A DNA stretch of 64,000 nucleotides from Hibiscus mutabilis (GCA_019671005.1 CM033721.1:58094284-58158283); one strand, 5' to 3'. Shown: positions 10,901 to 23,400, counted from the stretch's first letter. Made by a program: numbers and translations. The notes: generated by a model from the sequence alone, not told the origin.

Positions 10901-13900
10901 ATAGTAGAGTGAAGTTTGGAAAAAAGAAGAATTCCCAGTTGACACGCAATTGCCGAATGGACAAGAACGATGACATTTGTTCTGTTTGCCAGTATGGGGG
11001 TGAACTAATTTTATGTGATCAATGTCCATCCTCATTCCATAAAAACTGCCTTGGTTTAAAGGTATCACTTTTGTTTTTATTATCAGTTGATCCCCATCAT
11101 AATATGCATTGATTCTATTTTCTTAAATCCTACAGATCTTTGAGTTCATCTTTTGAAATTCTGTCGTAGACTGTTCCAGATGGTGATTGGTTCTGCTCAT
11201 CATGTTGCTGTGGGATTTGTGGTCAAAGCAAGCTTAAAGATGGTGCAAATATAGTGGATGACAGTCTTTTCACTTGTGCTCAGTGTGCGCATAAATGTAG
11301 GTTAATTTTCTGCATTTGTTGATAACTCAAAAGCACATTGGTTTATTCATAATTTTTTTGTGTATTTGATGCAGGTCATGTTGGCTGCATATGCAGTGCA
11401 AGGGCAGATAGGTTGGAAATATGTGCAAAAGAAAATTGGTTTTGCAGCAAAAAGTGCAAAGAGGTACTTTCAACATTTCTGTAATTTGTGTTGTGCATCT
11501 ACAAGTGATAGCTACTGATATTTCTTTCTTTCTTGGGGCACAAGTCATTTCAAGTCTTCAGTAACTTTTTGAGTGCTTACAATTGCTGTTTTGCTGCAGA
11601 TAAATTTGGGCCTTAATGAGCTTTTAGGGAGACCAATTCCTGTTGGAAAAGACAATCTAACTTGGACAATAATTAAATCCGTGCAGCTGGAGAGTCATGA
11701 TCTTGATGCTTCAGATAATGAAACCATGATTGAGAATTATAGCAAACTTAGCATTGCGCTTGAAGTGATGCATGAGTGTTTTGAACCTGTCAAAGAATCG
11801 CATACTGGCAGAGATCTTGTTGAAGATATTATATTCAGTAGAAGGTGGGTAATCCTTATTTTTCTCAGGTAATTTTGATAACTTTAGTATGGTCTGGGTG
11901 CTCTTTCTGCAAATCATTGCTTCAGATTTTGCATTCATTCGCAAATCATATTTTTATGTGGCATAAACTTGAGTGTTTTAGAGTTATCGCTGGAGTGACT
12001 CATGATAACAATGGTGTATGCTGAGGGGAAGAGAATTATCTACTTTGTGTGATTTGTCTATGTCAATCTGGCAAAACTTTATATTGGACTGAATGTTTGA
12101 TGGTTTGAATTGGCTAATTTTAAATATTACTATCAACTTACCTGCATTTACTCTTCCTTATAGCTCATCTTGGTAATTGGTTTCTTTGCCAGTAGGCCAT
12201 ACTAACCTACTGCTGACACTTGAAATTCATAATGTTTCTGTTGCTGCTATACTATTATTATGATTTATTCGAATTTTGTTTGATTAATAAAAGTAAGTGA
12301 CTTAAAAGTTTGATCCATTTGGTTTTTGAATTTTACAGCTCAGAACTTAAACGCCTGAACTTCCGAGGCTTCTACACAATACTTCTGGAAAGAAATGATG
12401 AACTCATTACTGTTGCCAACATTAGGTAAGCTTCTCTTATTAACAGTTGTGAGCAGTATAGGACTGAAGACCTTGGTTAGGATGTTTTGTATGTTTGCCT
12501 TGTTAACAGTTTTTATTTCTATTTTCCCTTTCAAGGGTTCATGGAGAAAAGGTGGCTGAAATGCCTTTGATTGGTACTAGGTTTCAACATCGGCGCCTTG
12601 GAATGTGCAGCATTTTGATGAACGAACTTGAGAAGGTTAGCTCTGTCATGTTTGTACGGTTTCTTTTATTAGTATTGCTTTTATATCCGCTACTGTTCAA
12701 ATTCTTGATGGTGAGGATTCTAAGTAATGTTTTAGACACTGAAACAGTTGTCAAATAGTAAGCTGAGGGTTAAGTTCTAGAGTTTTGATCAGCCCCAAAT
12801 GGATAAATGACATGGCTTCATTATGATCTAATAAATATTTTAAAAATTCACAGTGATTTAATACTAAAAATTAATAATAAAATTAGCATTTATAAACTTT
12901 ATGAAGAATATGATAACAAAATTTATAAAAAGGTATAAAAAGAAAAATATAATTAAAATCATTAAGGTGAATAAAAGGAGGGTTTCTGAAATAGATATAT
13001 CCTAACCTATATTGCATGAAATTTCTGGGATTAGATATCATCCAACTCTTGCCATGCTAAATGCACTCATCTAAAAATTTCTAACATATGCTTCTTGCTT
13101 GCATGATTTCTTCAGATTCTCATGGAATTAGGAGTAGAGAGGCTGATATTACCTGCTGTCCCTGATGTGCTTAGCACATGGACTGGTTCGTTTGGATTTT
13201 CAGAGATGACACCATCTGAGAGATTAGAGTTTGTAGATTTCCAGGGTGCTACCATGTGCCAGAAGCTTTTGCTTAAGAAGCCTTCACTGGAATCAAGCTT
13301 ATCAATTGGTATTTCCAATTCCCTAGCCACCTAGTTCAAGTATTAATTACTGCAGTGAGTCACATTTTAGTTTTCACTATTTTTTTCAGGATCCCAGTTT
13401 GAACTTCATAGGGATGCATTCGAAAGCAATGATAACGTTGATGACGATGGGTCTGATTCAGTCTGTGAAGTATCCCAAGCAAGACAAATCAAGGAAAACA
13501 AAATTATGGGTCAAGGGCTACTGGAGTATGTCTCACCTCTTCTGTACTTTATTTAGAAGAGAAAAATTGAACTTCATAGAGATAACTACTGGCTTAATAA
13601 AACAAAGAACGACTGCATGAAGCACTACCTGGCACAGAATAGCTTGATAATAAGCCGAGGAAAACCTGGATTTGCATGCTTCAGATTGATTGGTTTCTGG
13701 TAGTAATAGTGATATCATGTTCATTGCTGTACCTCGGATCCTCATTTCCACCCTTTTAGAGATGATGAACATCAAAAGTCGACTAACTATTATCAAACAC
13801 ACTTTCTTGGGTATACACTACATATTGATGATCTCACTTTCGTTGGAAAAAATGCTCTTTACTAATATTTCTTTTAGCACTTGGGAAAAACCATGTGTTT

Positions 13901-14552
13901 TGTGCATATAGTTTGCCATCATTCTCTGTATATCCTCTTTAACATTGGCTTGTTGGGTTTAATTGCAAAGTTGACGACTGTTAGTCATATGGAAACCGAA
14001 ACCCATCAGCGATGCATGCTTGTACCGAAGATTATACAGACCATCTATCAATCTGTTTATTTCTGAGCCTGCCATTTTTTATGCATCTTTAAATTTGAAT
14101 AGATATTAGTCTAGTGAAACCCTCCTATTGAGCAAAATATCATTTTCTTTTGCTTCTCGAATTTGTTTGGTGTTCTATTCTCTGTTCAAACTTACTGCTT
14201 TCAACAGTGCTAAATATGCCAATTAAAATTCTTGCCAGGTTTGATGATGTTGAGGGGATTAGTAGCAGTCAAAGCGATGTTCAGATTCTCGTGGCGGTAC
14301 TTTTAGCGTTATATTATTCCTTCATCAATGCATTCTTTCATTTTATTTTTCCTTTCTAATCCACATTCCTCTTTGTTTTACCAATTTCAGGACCCCATTT
14401 TTCAATTACAGGTAAACCAACATACACAAAGTGATGCTCCGACCAATCCAGAGTGCTCGGTCGGGGATACCGGTTTGAAGAAAAGAAAAGGCATTCGTAG
14501 AAAGTTTTCGAGGCTGTGTAAGCGTAGGATGATATGTTTCGGTGGTAGGTGA
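7991..14552 (+). CDS. IDM1-type agenet/PHD-finger/GNAT acetyltransferase
   Basis: Likely nuclear chromatin protein of the plant 'acyl-CoA N-acyltransferase with RING/FYVE/PHD zinc finger' family, which includes IDM1/ROS4, a histone H3 acetyltransferase that helps protect loci from DNA methylation. Exons: 7991-8095, 8530-11061, 11170-11296, 11375-11463, 11600-11844, 12339-12425, 12536-12635, 13116-13308, 13390-13525, 14239-14296, 14391-14552. All introns are GT-AG and all phases close, giving 1277 aa. Domains: basic N-terminus; agenet/Tudor-like region (about 34-160, VRSVEDGFQGSWHHGTVI); two DUF7028 blocks (about 430-470 and 540-585); basic linker; Jas-like block (about 773-830, CKCCGKVYTLGGFVAHGG); PHD finger from about 849 (ICSVCQYGGELILCDQCPSSFH) with a second Cys-rich finger to about 950; GNAT domain to about 1160 with acetyl-CoA loop HRRLGMC (about 1080-1086). 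The gene is intact; the last two exons are the least certain. Which paralogue it is cannot be settled here. Confidence 0.92.
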
Positions 14553-15434
14553 GTTTTGGTTTCATGGGAGCATCCAAATTTTGCCTTGATGGATGTCCAA
14601 ATCTCGTGTACAGGGTATAAGTGGGACCAGAACATCTGAAGCTCGGATAAGGTCTAAAAATGTCTTTTATGTGTACAAGCTAGGGAATTATGTTGTGTGA
14701 GCTCATTTTGATTATGCTCTGTCCATATTAGCCATGCATGTATAATTCCCATAATTTTATACCACTATGAATCTACTCTCTTGTTTTATGGTTTTGTAGT
14801 TTTGGGTGACAATTAAAATGGTACAAGATCCTATGAAGAATGGAAGCAATTCATGTTGTATAAGTATAAGCCATTAAGCATCCCTCCAACACTACTCGAA
14901 ATAACAAACTGTGTGGAGAGGTCAAAATCTGTAACATGCATGATAAGAGGATATTAAATTAATAATTAAAAGTAGAATAAATATTTGTTAAAATTTTAAG
15001 ATAATATCAGCAAATTGAAATTTTGGGGTAGGCAGGTATAAAGTGTGTTAATCTCATGCATAAATCTAATCCAAACGTGATCTAAGAACACTTCTACTTA
15101 TAATTATACCATTTTTAAGCTACTTTATTTTTTTGAACGTATAATTTAACACAATGTCTATACTACTCATGCTACTTCCACTTATAAATTAATGAATATT
15201 GTGCGCTTAAACATGTTTAATCTCATGTCATCATTTAAATTGGAGTGTATTGTGTCGAATACTTGCTAACCGAACTAAGTTCAATCGACTTTTTAATCAC
15301 TTTATTAAATGAAAAAGGTATTCTTTTATCCTCATAAAAAACAATAATTTTATTTAAATCATTTTAATATAATTTTAACTTTGATCTCATTTTTTTATTA
15401 TTTCTCGATTCTTTAACCAAAACATCTATTTTTT
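14553..15434. other. 3' flank of the IDM1-like gene, AT-rich, no gene seen
   Basis: The first 250 bases probably carry the 3' UTR. Beyond about 14800 the sequence is low-complexity AT-rich DNA with no coding region I can support. Confidence 0.5.
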
Positions 15435-15689
15435 TTCTAAATGGTCTAAAAAGGCAAAACGATTACTAAACTTTTAAATGTTACAAAGTGATAATTAAAC
15501 TTTATGTTCTGTGACAAAATGATAACTTAGCCGTTAAGTACTTAATGTGGCTGTTATAAAACTTTGTATAATAACACATTTAATCCTCTATATTACACAT
15601 TCAATCAATTTAGTCTTAATTCGAAAAATTTATTAAATTTAACCCAATTTATTTATACGTTCTTTTGATTTGGTCTTTGACACGCGTCG

Positions 15690-16930
15690 TTTTCTCAAAT
15701 AATAAATAGAGGAATTTAAACGTAGTAAAAGAGAAGTAAGGGTCGATCCCACAGGGACTAAGAGAACTTCCACTAAGAGAACTTCCTGATTTATGTTTGT
15801 TCAATCGGTGAGCCGAAAAGAGAGTTGAATAATATTTAAATATGGTGGGGATTTGTGGAATTGAGTAGAAATAATAAGAGATTGTAAAGAAGATTAAGAA
15901 GTGGATTCAATATGGTAAAGATTAGTCTCGGGCTTTTGCTTTGACTCAGTTTCCTCAGATCATCGGAAAAAGGATTTTTTTTTTACTTCAGGATTCACGT
16001 CGGTTACTCGCCTACAAGGATTAATCCTTGTGACTGTGCCTTGTATACCGAATACCCAAGTGCCATCTTTGATATCGATTTTGGAAATTGATCTAATCAA
16101 CAACAATGTTGTAGATCAAAAATCTATAAGTAAGCCGACTCGGACTACGTTGTTTCAATAATAACTGATTCCAATCTCAGTTTCCTCTTAGCAAACAATT
16201 TTGCTAAGTGTGTTCCCAGGAAGTCGAATGTGCTTCAATAGCCGATCCTTCCTCTCACACATTTAACCAAAACAACATCCTGACCAACGTCAATTTTTGG
16301 TTTTGAAATCATTTTGATTTTGAAATTAAGTTTAGAAAACTAAGAGAGATACCCCAAATTGTTTTAAGTGCTTTTTAATTCTCACGTTGAAATTGAGTTA
16401 TTATTTTAGCCTTTGACTATGGGAAACTTAACTAAGTATGATTATGGTAAAAATCATACTTAGCATTATAAAAGAAAAATAAAAGAAACTTAAAGCAAGA
16501 ACTAAAGAAAAGAAAGAATTTTATAAAACCTTAAAAGTAAAAACAAAGCTAAGAATGAGAATGATTTTTGAGTTTGCCCAACTGGGGTATTTATAGCAGC
16601 ATAAAACCCTAAAAATAACCCTAAAGAGATAAGAGATAAATCCTAAATTATTTAAATTAATTACCAAAGATAATTCCAAAGTTTGAATTTAAAATCCGGC
16701 TGATAAGTTATCTGATATGCAGCTGATAAGCTATCGTTGCTGCTGATGTGACATCTTCTAGAAGTTGCTGACGTGGCGTCCAGTCAGACTTTCATGCCCA
16801 CTAATCCAGCCATGAATCCAGAAAGTAAAAAATTGCACAATTTCAACAGTTTAAGCAACATTCCTGGAATCTACTGTTTTGCATAGAAAACGAAAAAAAT
16901 GGCCACATTAGCAACTTAAAACAACCAATC
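15690..16930. repeat. Unclassified dispersed repeat (GGGTCGATCCCACAGGGAC type)
   Basis: The stretch starts with an AGTAAGGGTCGATCCCACAGG motif, which I recognise as common in dispersed plant repeats but cannot assign to a class. No coding region is visible. TAAAACCCTAAAAATAACCC near 16604 and flanking A-rich tracts are the only other marked features. It lies inside the inverted-repeat element. Confidence 0.4.
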
Positions 16931-17052
16931 AAGAAATAATTAGAGATAGAAGAATGCATAATTTAAGCACTAATCAGTCCTTCAAGCAGATATATTCGCT
17001 TCCACAGGTACCTCTTACTTTTATTAATACACATTTCTCCATCTTTCTTTTA

Positions 17053-17235
17053 AAAATGGACACCCAACATTTCTCCTGCAACCTGGATGTAAGAAACAAA
17101 GAGTACCTCCTCAATTCTATGTTTGAGATGAACAAAGCTTTCTTTTAAAAATGCCCTGAAGGTGCCACCTATTGCAACAGAATCTGGAATAACGTTAAAT
17201 GCTCCACCACCTTGAAATTTTCCAATGTTAATCAC
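17053..17235 (-). pseudogene. IAA-amino acid hydrolase (ILR1/ILL-like) fragment
   Basis: The M20-family amidohydrolases of this group release auxin from amino-acid conjugates. The minus strand from 17235 to 17107 reads as 43 residues containing GGGAFNVIPDSVAIGGTFRA, a hallmark of the dimerisation-domain region. A splice acceptor (TTGTTGTAG) precedes 17235. The 24 bases that follow (17106-17083) begin GT and end CAG. They are followed by VAGEMLGVH, which in intact proteins lies in a later exon. The simplest reading is an internal deletion that joined the donor side of one intron to the acceptor side of a later one and removed the exon between. A stop follows a few codons on. No other part of the gene is present, so it is a non-functional fragment. 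Confidence 0.8.
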
Positions 17236-17660
17236 CTACAACAAGATCATATTTTTTTGAGAAAGCTAAATAGAAATGTATTTTCATGTCAAGAAAAAAA
17301 TATCTCGAATTGCAGAATACATATAAGACCAGAATATATATTTTCATGTCAGTAATTCATTGAGACAAGAGTTTGGAGAAACAGAGGCCAAAAAACTTTT
17401 GTCCACAGTTTTTCACTGAAATCAGTGAAAGTGGGAGTTGCCACTTTGCAGCCTATGCTTTGTGGTTGCTAAATCAATAGATCATTTTTATGATTAAATT
17501 GATTGAATGTGTAAATATAAAATATACAAAGTCTTATAACAGTACTTAACGACCGAATTATTATTTTGTTATAAAATATAAAATTTAATTGTCATTTTAT
17601 AACATTTGAAAATTTAATTACCGTTTTGTTTTTTTAACAAAATTTAGTGACCATTTGTGA

Positions 17661-18283
17661 AATTTATCCTTGATTATAAACGAAATTTGACTTAGTAAAG
17701 TTGTAGGTGAAAATGGTTGCTCATAAGAACTGACAGCAACAAGACTGGATTTAAAAGTTTTTAACGGAATCACTACGAAAATCACCCCTTGAATCTTTTG
17801 ATCGACACAAAGCTGAGAAAAAGGAAGAAAAGTACATTGAATAATAATAATAATGATAGTAGCCTCAAATTCATGTTATATGATAGAACAAAAAGGCCGA
17901 AAACATTTTCGGTACTCTTTTCTATATTAAATTCTAAGTCATAACAATAAATTTTAAATCTTAAAATTAAACTTTACTCCTAAAAAATCTTTATGCCCTC
18001 ACCATAACTTTAAACTCTAAACCTAATTTTTAGTGCGGGTACCAAAAACAGAGTTTCTATTCCCAAAACTAAAAATTGGTTGAAGTAATGAATGCAAAAG
18101 AATGATGCGTGTGGCTGAAGCAAAGCAAAGAACATTTAGCTTTGCCAAAAGATCTGCCCTTCTCTGATTCAAACTTGGACAAAAGGAAAGCATTCCACTT
18201 CCTTTTAAACAAGAAAACTCTCTCTCTCTCTCTCTTCATACGCACTATTACTGTATTTGATTTCCCCTTCACTTCTCTGCAAA
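17661..18283 (+). promoter_or_regulatory. Upstream region of the TBL gene, with a (CT)n leader
   Basis: No gene is seen. A degenerate CCTAAA-rich stretch lies at about 17930-18030. A (CT)n run at about 18218-18234, about 50 bases before the ATG, is typical of plant 5' leaders (Y-patch-like). No clear TATA box was found. Confidence 0.4.
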
Positions 18284-19715
18284 ATGGCACTTGTTTCATT
18301 TTCATGTCGTCTTTTTAAGACATGTCTACCCTTTGTTTTGCTAGCCTTGTTTGAGTTCCAGACAGGTTTCTCGGCTCTGATAGCGAGCTTGAACAACCAC
18401 CATGGCCACCCAATGTTCCAAACGAACCAAAGCACATGTGCATTGTTTGCGGGCACTTGGGTTCGTGATGATACTTACCACCCGTTGTACCAATATTCCA
18501 ACTGTCCAATCATTGATGCAGAATTCAACTGCCAAATGTATGGGAGACCCGACTCTGATTACCTCAAATATCGATGGCAGCCTCTCAACTGCGTGCTCCC
18601 GTGGTTCGATGGACTCGTGTTCTTATCGAAAATGAGAGGGAAACATCTGATGTTTGTCGGTGATTCTCTGGGAAGGAACCAATGGGAGTCGTTGGTTTGT
18701 ATGGTCTCAGCTTCTGCACCCACAATGCAGACTCAGATGAGTAGAGGAGATCCTCTCTCCACCTTCACCTTCATTGTAAGTCCTCTGTTCATGGTCGAAT
18801 AGCCCCCCGTTCCATCGTTAAGATTCGTTTAACTGTTTTTAATGATTAAAACATGCAGGGCTATGGTCTATCCATATCATTTTACAGGGCTCCATATTTG
18901 GTAGACATAGACGTGGTCGGAGGGAGGAGAATTCTCAAGTTAGAGGACATATATGCAAACGGAAACGCATGGAGGACGGCGGACGTGCTGGTGTTCAACA
19001 CAGGCCATTGGTGGAGTCATGAAGGATCACTCCAAGGGTCAGCAAAAACAGAAAATTTATTAAGTACAATTTTTAGTCCATAATTTGAGAACATGTCACT
19101 GAAATGTTTCAATGAGATTTGATTTGGTTAATCTGGACAGGTGGGATTTGATTCAGACAGGGGGTAAATATTACAAGGACATTGATCGTTTGGTCGCATT
19201 GGAGAAAGGGTTAAGAACATGGGCTAATTGGGTCGATACCAATGTCGACGTAACTAAAACCAGAGTCTTTTTCCAATCCATTTCCCCCACGCATTACAAG
19301 TAAGTACAAAAAAGGTCTGCAAAATGATACAAATGTAGATATAAATATATGGTTTGTGATTTGATGAAATACTTTCGACAGTCCAAGTGAATGGAGTGCG
19401 GGAGCAACCACGGTCGGGACCAAAAACTGTTACGGAGAGACAGCACCGATGACAGGAACGACGTACCCCGGCACATACCCTGACCAGATGAGAGTGGTGG
19501 ATGAAGTCATTCGAGAAATGCGCGTCCCTACATATTTGTTGGACATAACCATGCTCTCTGAGCTTAGGAAAGATGGGCACCCTTCAGTTTACAGTGGTGA
19601 TTTAAGCCCTGATCAGCGGGCTAACCCCGACCGCTCAGCTGATTGTAGCCATTGGTGTCTCCCTGGATTACCTGATACTTGGAATGAACTCTTTTATACG
19701 GTCTTGTTCTATTAA
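18284..19715 (+). CDS. Trichome birefringence-like protein, PMR5 clade (polysaccharide O-acetyltransferase)
   Basis: TBL proteins are Golgi membrane enzymes that add O-acetyl groups to cell-wall polymers such as xylan, pectin or mannan. Exons: 18284-18775, 18859-19037, 19141-19299 and 19382-19715. All introns are GT-AG and phases close, giving 387 aa, the usual length. Features in order: a hydrophobic N-terminal signal anchor (about 12-35); the TBL domain start with CALFAGTWVRDD and CP..DAEFNCQ.YGRPD; GDS esterase motif FVGDSLGRNQW with catalytic Ser at about 128; PMR5/Cas1p region including FNTGHWW; and the C-terminal D-x-x-H motif DCSHWCLPGLPDTWNEL with Asp about 364 and His about 367. The ATG chosen starts MALVSF; nothing in-frame upstream uses ATG. 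The layout best fits the PMR5/TBL38-45 group. The exact member and acceptor polymer are not decided by sequence alone. Confidence 0.93.
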
Positions 19716-20318
19716 GTTGTATAGTTTTACCTAATTGTATAATTAATAACTAGTATTAATTTTGATTATAGGGTGCAAAACTGCACTTTACTCTGTGTTT
19801 ATAGTTTCTCTCAACTCCTTTTACTCAAGGTTAGTGTAGCCTTTGATGTAAAGTAATACATATTGTTTATCAAAGAAATAAAGTAAGCTTACTTATTCTC
19901 ATGGTGATGTTTTCGAGACCGGAATTTGTTTTAAAGTTCGGATAACAGCTTAAAATTTAGACTACAATTTGGAGACGTCCGGTGCAGTTAACCCTTTTTC
20001 TTAGGCGTCTAGTGCAGAAAAAACTTATTTCAGTTAACCCTTTGTAAAGGGGAAGAACAGAAGATTTTGCATAGTACAACAAAAGGAAGATTCTCATTCA
20101 TGATTAACTTCCACTACAAAATAGATTACAACACATACAGAGCATAACAAACAAGTAGATGATAACAAAGATGATCCAAAGATCGTGGAATCTTTTGGTA
20201 CTCGTAAACATCGCCTATATTACACAGCAACGCGGTCTGAAGTTTGATGGATATGCCACAGATCCTACACTCCCTTATTTAAAGTCAACACATTATGGTT
20301 CCCTCAAGTAGACGAGCA
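19716..20318. other. Tail-to-tail spacer between TBL and asparagine synthetase
   Basis: The two stop codons face each other 603 bases apart. The stretch must hold both 3' UTRs. An AATAAA at 19877-19882 suits the TBL transcript. No further gene is seen. Confidence 0.5.
19877..19882 (+). terminator. Candidate polyadenylation signal of the TBL gene
   Basis: AATAAA lies 162 bases after the stop codon, within a T-rich and A-rich context. Position and sequence fit a plant near-upstream element, but no transcript evidence is available. Confidence 0.45.
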
Positions 20319-23265
20319 CTAAATTTGTATGGCGACACCAGGAATTTCCATCATCCACGGTATACTATCAATAACCTTGGATGGCTTGTTGCTGAGAGGA
20401 CTCTCAGCATCGTAAGCCGAGAGATGAACCCCCAAGGCAGCCCGACCTGAAGGGTCGAGGTTGTTTTTCCAGGCAGCGTCCCACTCAACAGCTTTAGCAG
20501 TGCTGCAAGCCACACTAGCTCCTCCAGGGACAGTCAATCTAGCTGAGTTCTGTTAGACCAATCAAAGAAAAAATATCAGTCATCCCTTTAGCAAATCATC
20601 GCATAAACGTATTCGAAACTGCAGAATTTGGAAAATCACCTGAGGGAAGAACCTCTCAAAAATCATTCGGTAGTAATAGGCTTCTTTTGTAGTCGGTGTG
20701 TTGTGCGGGAAGATGTTAGAAGCATTGAACATCATCTTATCAGTCACCTGAAAGATTGTAATTGTTAAATTATAAACCATATGCTAAGCAAAAGCATGCA
20801 AGAGAAAACACATTGGAAAGGTATTTACATGTCGTGCGGCATGGGCTTTGAGACCATCGATCCAACTATAACCGACACCGTCACTGAACTGTTCCTTTTG
20901 TCTGTAGAGGATATGCTGCAGAACATCATATAGGGCACGTTATATTAGCTTTATAGTTGACAAATATCAAAGACAATAAATGAAATGATGTTAAATGTTT
21001 AATACCTTTGGCAGATAGGGTTGTTTTTCGTCATCGAAGGCTCTTCTTAGAACCCATTTCTCGATGCACCCTTCGTCTTTCTTGATCTGATTTGTAAATA
21101 AAAGTATTCTTCACAAGTGTGTGAATCTCAACCATGAAAAAAAATGCTTGCATACGTACCATCTTCGCTTTGGGGTCTATAGACATGGCAACGTTGATAA
21201 ATTCTTTGTCTAAGAAGGGGACTCGAGCCTCTAATCCCCATGCAGATGTTGCTTTGTTAGCTCTCAGGCAATCATATTGGTGAAGGGCCTTGATCTGCAG
21301 AAAAAGAAGTATCGGCACAGAGCAGATTTCGTTATATCCTTATGTTCCAACTCCCCTACTCGTAAATGACGAATAAGATGATGTATTACCTTGCGGCATG
21401 TTTCGCGATGGAATTCGTCCTTGTTTGGTGCCTTGTGGAAGTACAGATATCCACCAAAGATCTCATCAGAGCCTTCACCGGAAATAACCATCTTCACTCC
21501 TAGTGACTTGATCTTTCTTGACATCAGAAACATAGGAGTGCTAGCCCTGATAGTGGTCACATCATAAGTTTCGACGTGGTAGATGACATCTTCGATGGCA
21601 TCGATTCCATCCTGCCACATTAAAGAGTAATTTAGCTTTCCCAAATTCCTGAGTAAAAAATGTTACTAAAATATTGAGTCAATACTTGAACAGTGAAATG
21701 AAACTCGTGATGGACCGTGCCCAGATACTCTGCAACCTCCTTTCCTGCTTTCAAATCTGGTGAACCCTGAAGAGAAATCGACAATCAAGTTTTAAGAACC
21801 ACTTAAATCCTTTAAAGCTATACTTCAAGGTTTTGTCGTATGCTTTTACGACATACCTCTAGGCCAACACAGAAAGAATGGAGCTGAGCTCCCCACTGTT
21901 TGGCAGCCTTGGTGCCAGCCAAATACCGAGCAGTGATCGAAGCAACCAATGAAGAATCAAGCCCTCCGGATAGCAAAACTCCGAAAGGCACATCGGTCAT
22001 CAGTCTTTTGGTCACAGCCTGTAAACATATTCGACTACTACCCGTTAGCCAAAACAACAGCAAAAAATAAGTACCATCTGTTTCTTGGGCAGCAAGTCAT
22101 CATCGATCTTACATTTTCAAATGCATGTCGAAGAACAAGGGGGTCATATGGAACCGATGGAATGGCCTCGGAGAACCAGGGTGGGTTGTACCACCTCCTA
22201 TACCCTCCTGATTTGCTAGAGTACAAGTGACCAGGGGGAAAGCTTTCAAAATGTTCACAGTCATCGTTCAATCCTTTCAATTCGGACGATATCCAAACTG
22301 AACCTGATCACACAAAGTCGAAAAGGAATTAGCAAAAACCAGTTTCCAGTTCAACCCAAATTACTTGCAACTGAGAAAAGGCAAGATTTAAAATACCATC
22401 AAGTCCCCAGCCAATATAAAGGGAGGTGACACCGATAGCATCACGAGCAACAATGAAGCTGTTGTCGCGAGTGTCGAGCAGCACAAACGAGAAGATCCCA
22501 TCCAGCATGTCGACAAAGTCTTCCCCGTACTCCTCATACTATCATACATATCAAGTTTAATAAACAATTTTTACACTTAAAAGAACAATAAAATTCCAGT
22601 AGTTTTGGCATGGAGACTAACCAGATGGGCAATAACATCACAGTCACTGCCAGTCCTGAACTTGTGGTTCACCAACTTCTTCCTCAGTTCTTCATGGTTG
22701 TAAATCTCTCCATTCACCTAGTTTTTTTCACCACATAATTCAGCCCTTTAATGTTTGAAAAGTTGACCATAAGGGTTAGAAATGGAGGATAGTGAGGCTT
22801 ACAGTGACTACAACAGTCTTGTCTTCGTTAAAAAGAGGCTGGTCACCGGAAGCCGGATCGATGATGGCAAGGCGTTGATGGGCCAAGTAGCAGTCTCCAT
22901 GCTGGTGGAGGCCACTCCAGTCAGGGCCACGGTGCTTCAACCTGTTCATAAAACATCGTTTTTCCCCATTTAAGTAATTGTTGAATTATAGCACAAACCT
23001 CCCACGTGGCTTATCAGTAAATCATCAAGAATAATAAATGTAATGGAAGTGGAATTAGAATCTTGAAACATGGACTCTGCCACTTTTCTTTTTTGTCCTT
23101 TTCAATCGTTTCCAAGTTACAGAGTCTCTGCTTCGAAACTCCTGACATAGCTTAAGAAAGTAGAAAAGAGAGAAAGAGGATTTGCCTGCGGGAAAGTTCC
23201 AGCACTCGAACTCTTTTCGCCTGAGAATCATCGGAACAACCCAACACTGCTAAAATCCCACACAT
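20319..23265 (-). CDS. ASN1: Asparagine synthetase, glutamine-hydrolysing
   Basis: Cytosolic enzyme forming asparagine from aspartate, glutamine and ATP; it supplies the main transport amino acid under dark or carbon-limited conditions. Exons on the minus strand, in order: 23265-23186, 22941-22803, 22717-22622, 22538-22397, 22303-22113, 22018-21857, 21766-21686, 21611-21390, 21294-21160, 21086-21006, 20915-20829, 20747-20640, 20549-20319. Phases close to 584 aa, the length I recall for Arabidopsis ASN1. The N-terminal glutaminase starts MCGILAVLG with nucleophile Cys2, then LKHRGPDWSG, LAHQRLAIIDP and NGEIYNH (75-81). The synthetase half has the PP-loop SGGLDSS (233-239) and GEGSDEIFGGY. Intron 1 has a GC donor (AG|GCAAAT); the others are GT-AG. 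The symbol is by family resemblance; several ASN copies are usual in plants. Confidence 0.96.
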
Positions 23266-23400
23266 TTTGTTTCAATAATTAACACTCCAAAAACACTTTT
23301 TCTTGCTTTCTTTCCAAAAGAAGAAAAGGGTTACTATTCCACACAGGGGAAGGAAGCACGTTGCTGTGTTTTGAAATATCACCGAAGCCCCAAACGCAAC

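Larger units (their letters stand above)
15435..17660. mobile_element. Inverted-repeat DNA element enclosing a captured gene fragment
   Basis: The arms lie at about 15435-15615 and 17490-17660 in inverted orientation. For example, ACATTCAATCAATTTAGTC at about 15597 pairs with GATTAAATTGATTGAATGT near 17493, and AAATGGTC at 15439 pairs with GACCATTT at 17649. The same arm sequence, including ATAATAACACATTTA, occurs in the inverted-repeat element at 59905-61478, so this is a repeat family. The roughly 1.9-kb interior holds an unclassified repeat and broken exons of an ILR1-like gene with intron boundaries kept, as in Pack-MULE-type capture from genomic DNA. Ends are approximate and the target duplication is unresolved. 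Two independent insertions between unrelated arms is the alternative. Confidence 0.55.

Noticed and set aside
10625..11068. 147-codon minus-strand frame opposite the PHD-coding exon
   Set aside because: It lies entirely antisense to a well-supported exon of the IDM1-like gene and resembles no protein family.
18205..18535. Overlapping minus-strand frames across the first TBL exon
   Set aside because: They are shadows of the TBL coding exon, which has the GDS motif and correct splice phases on the plus strand.
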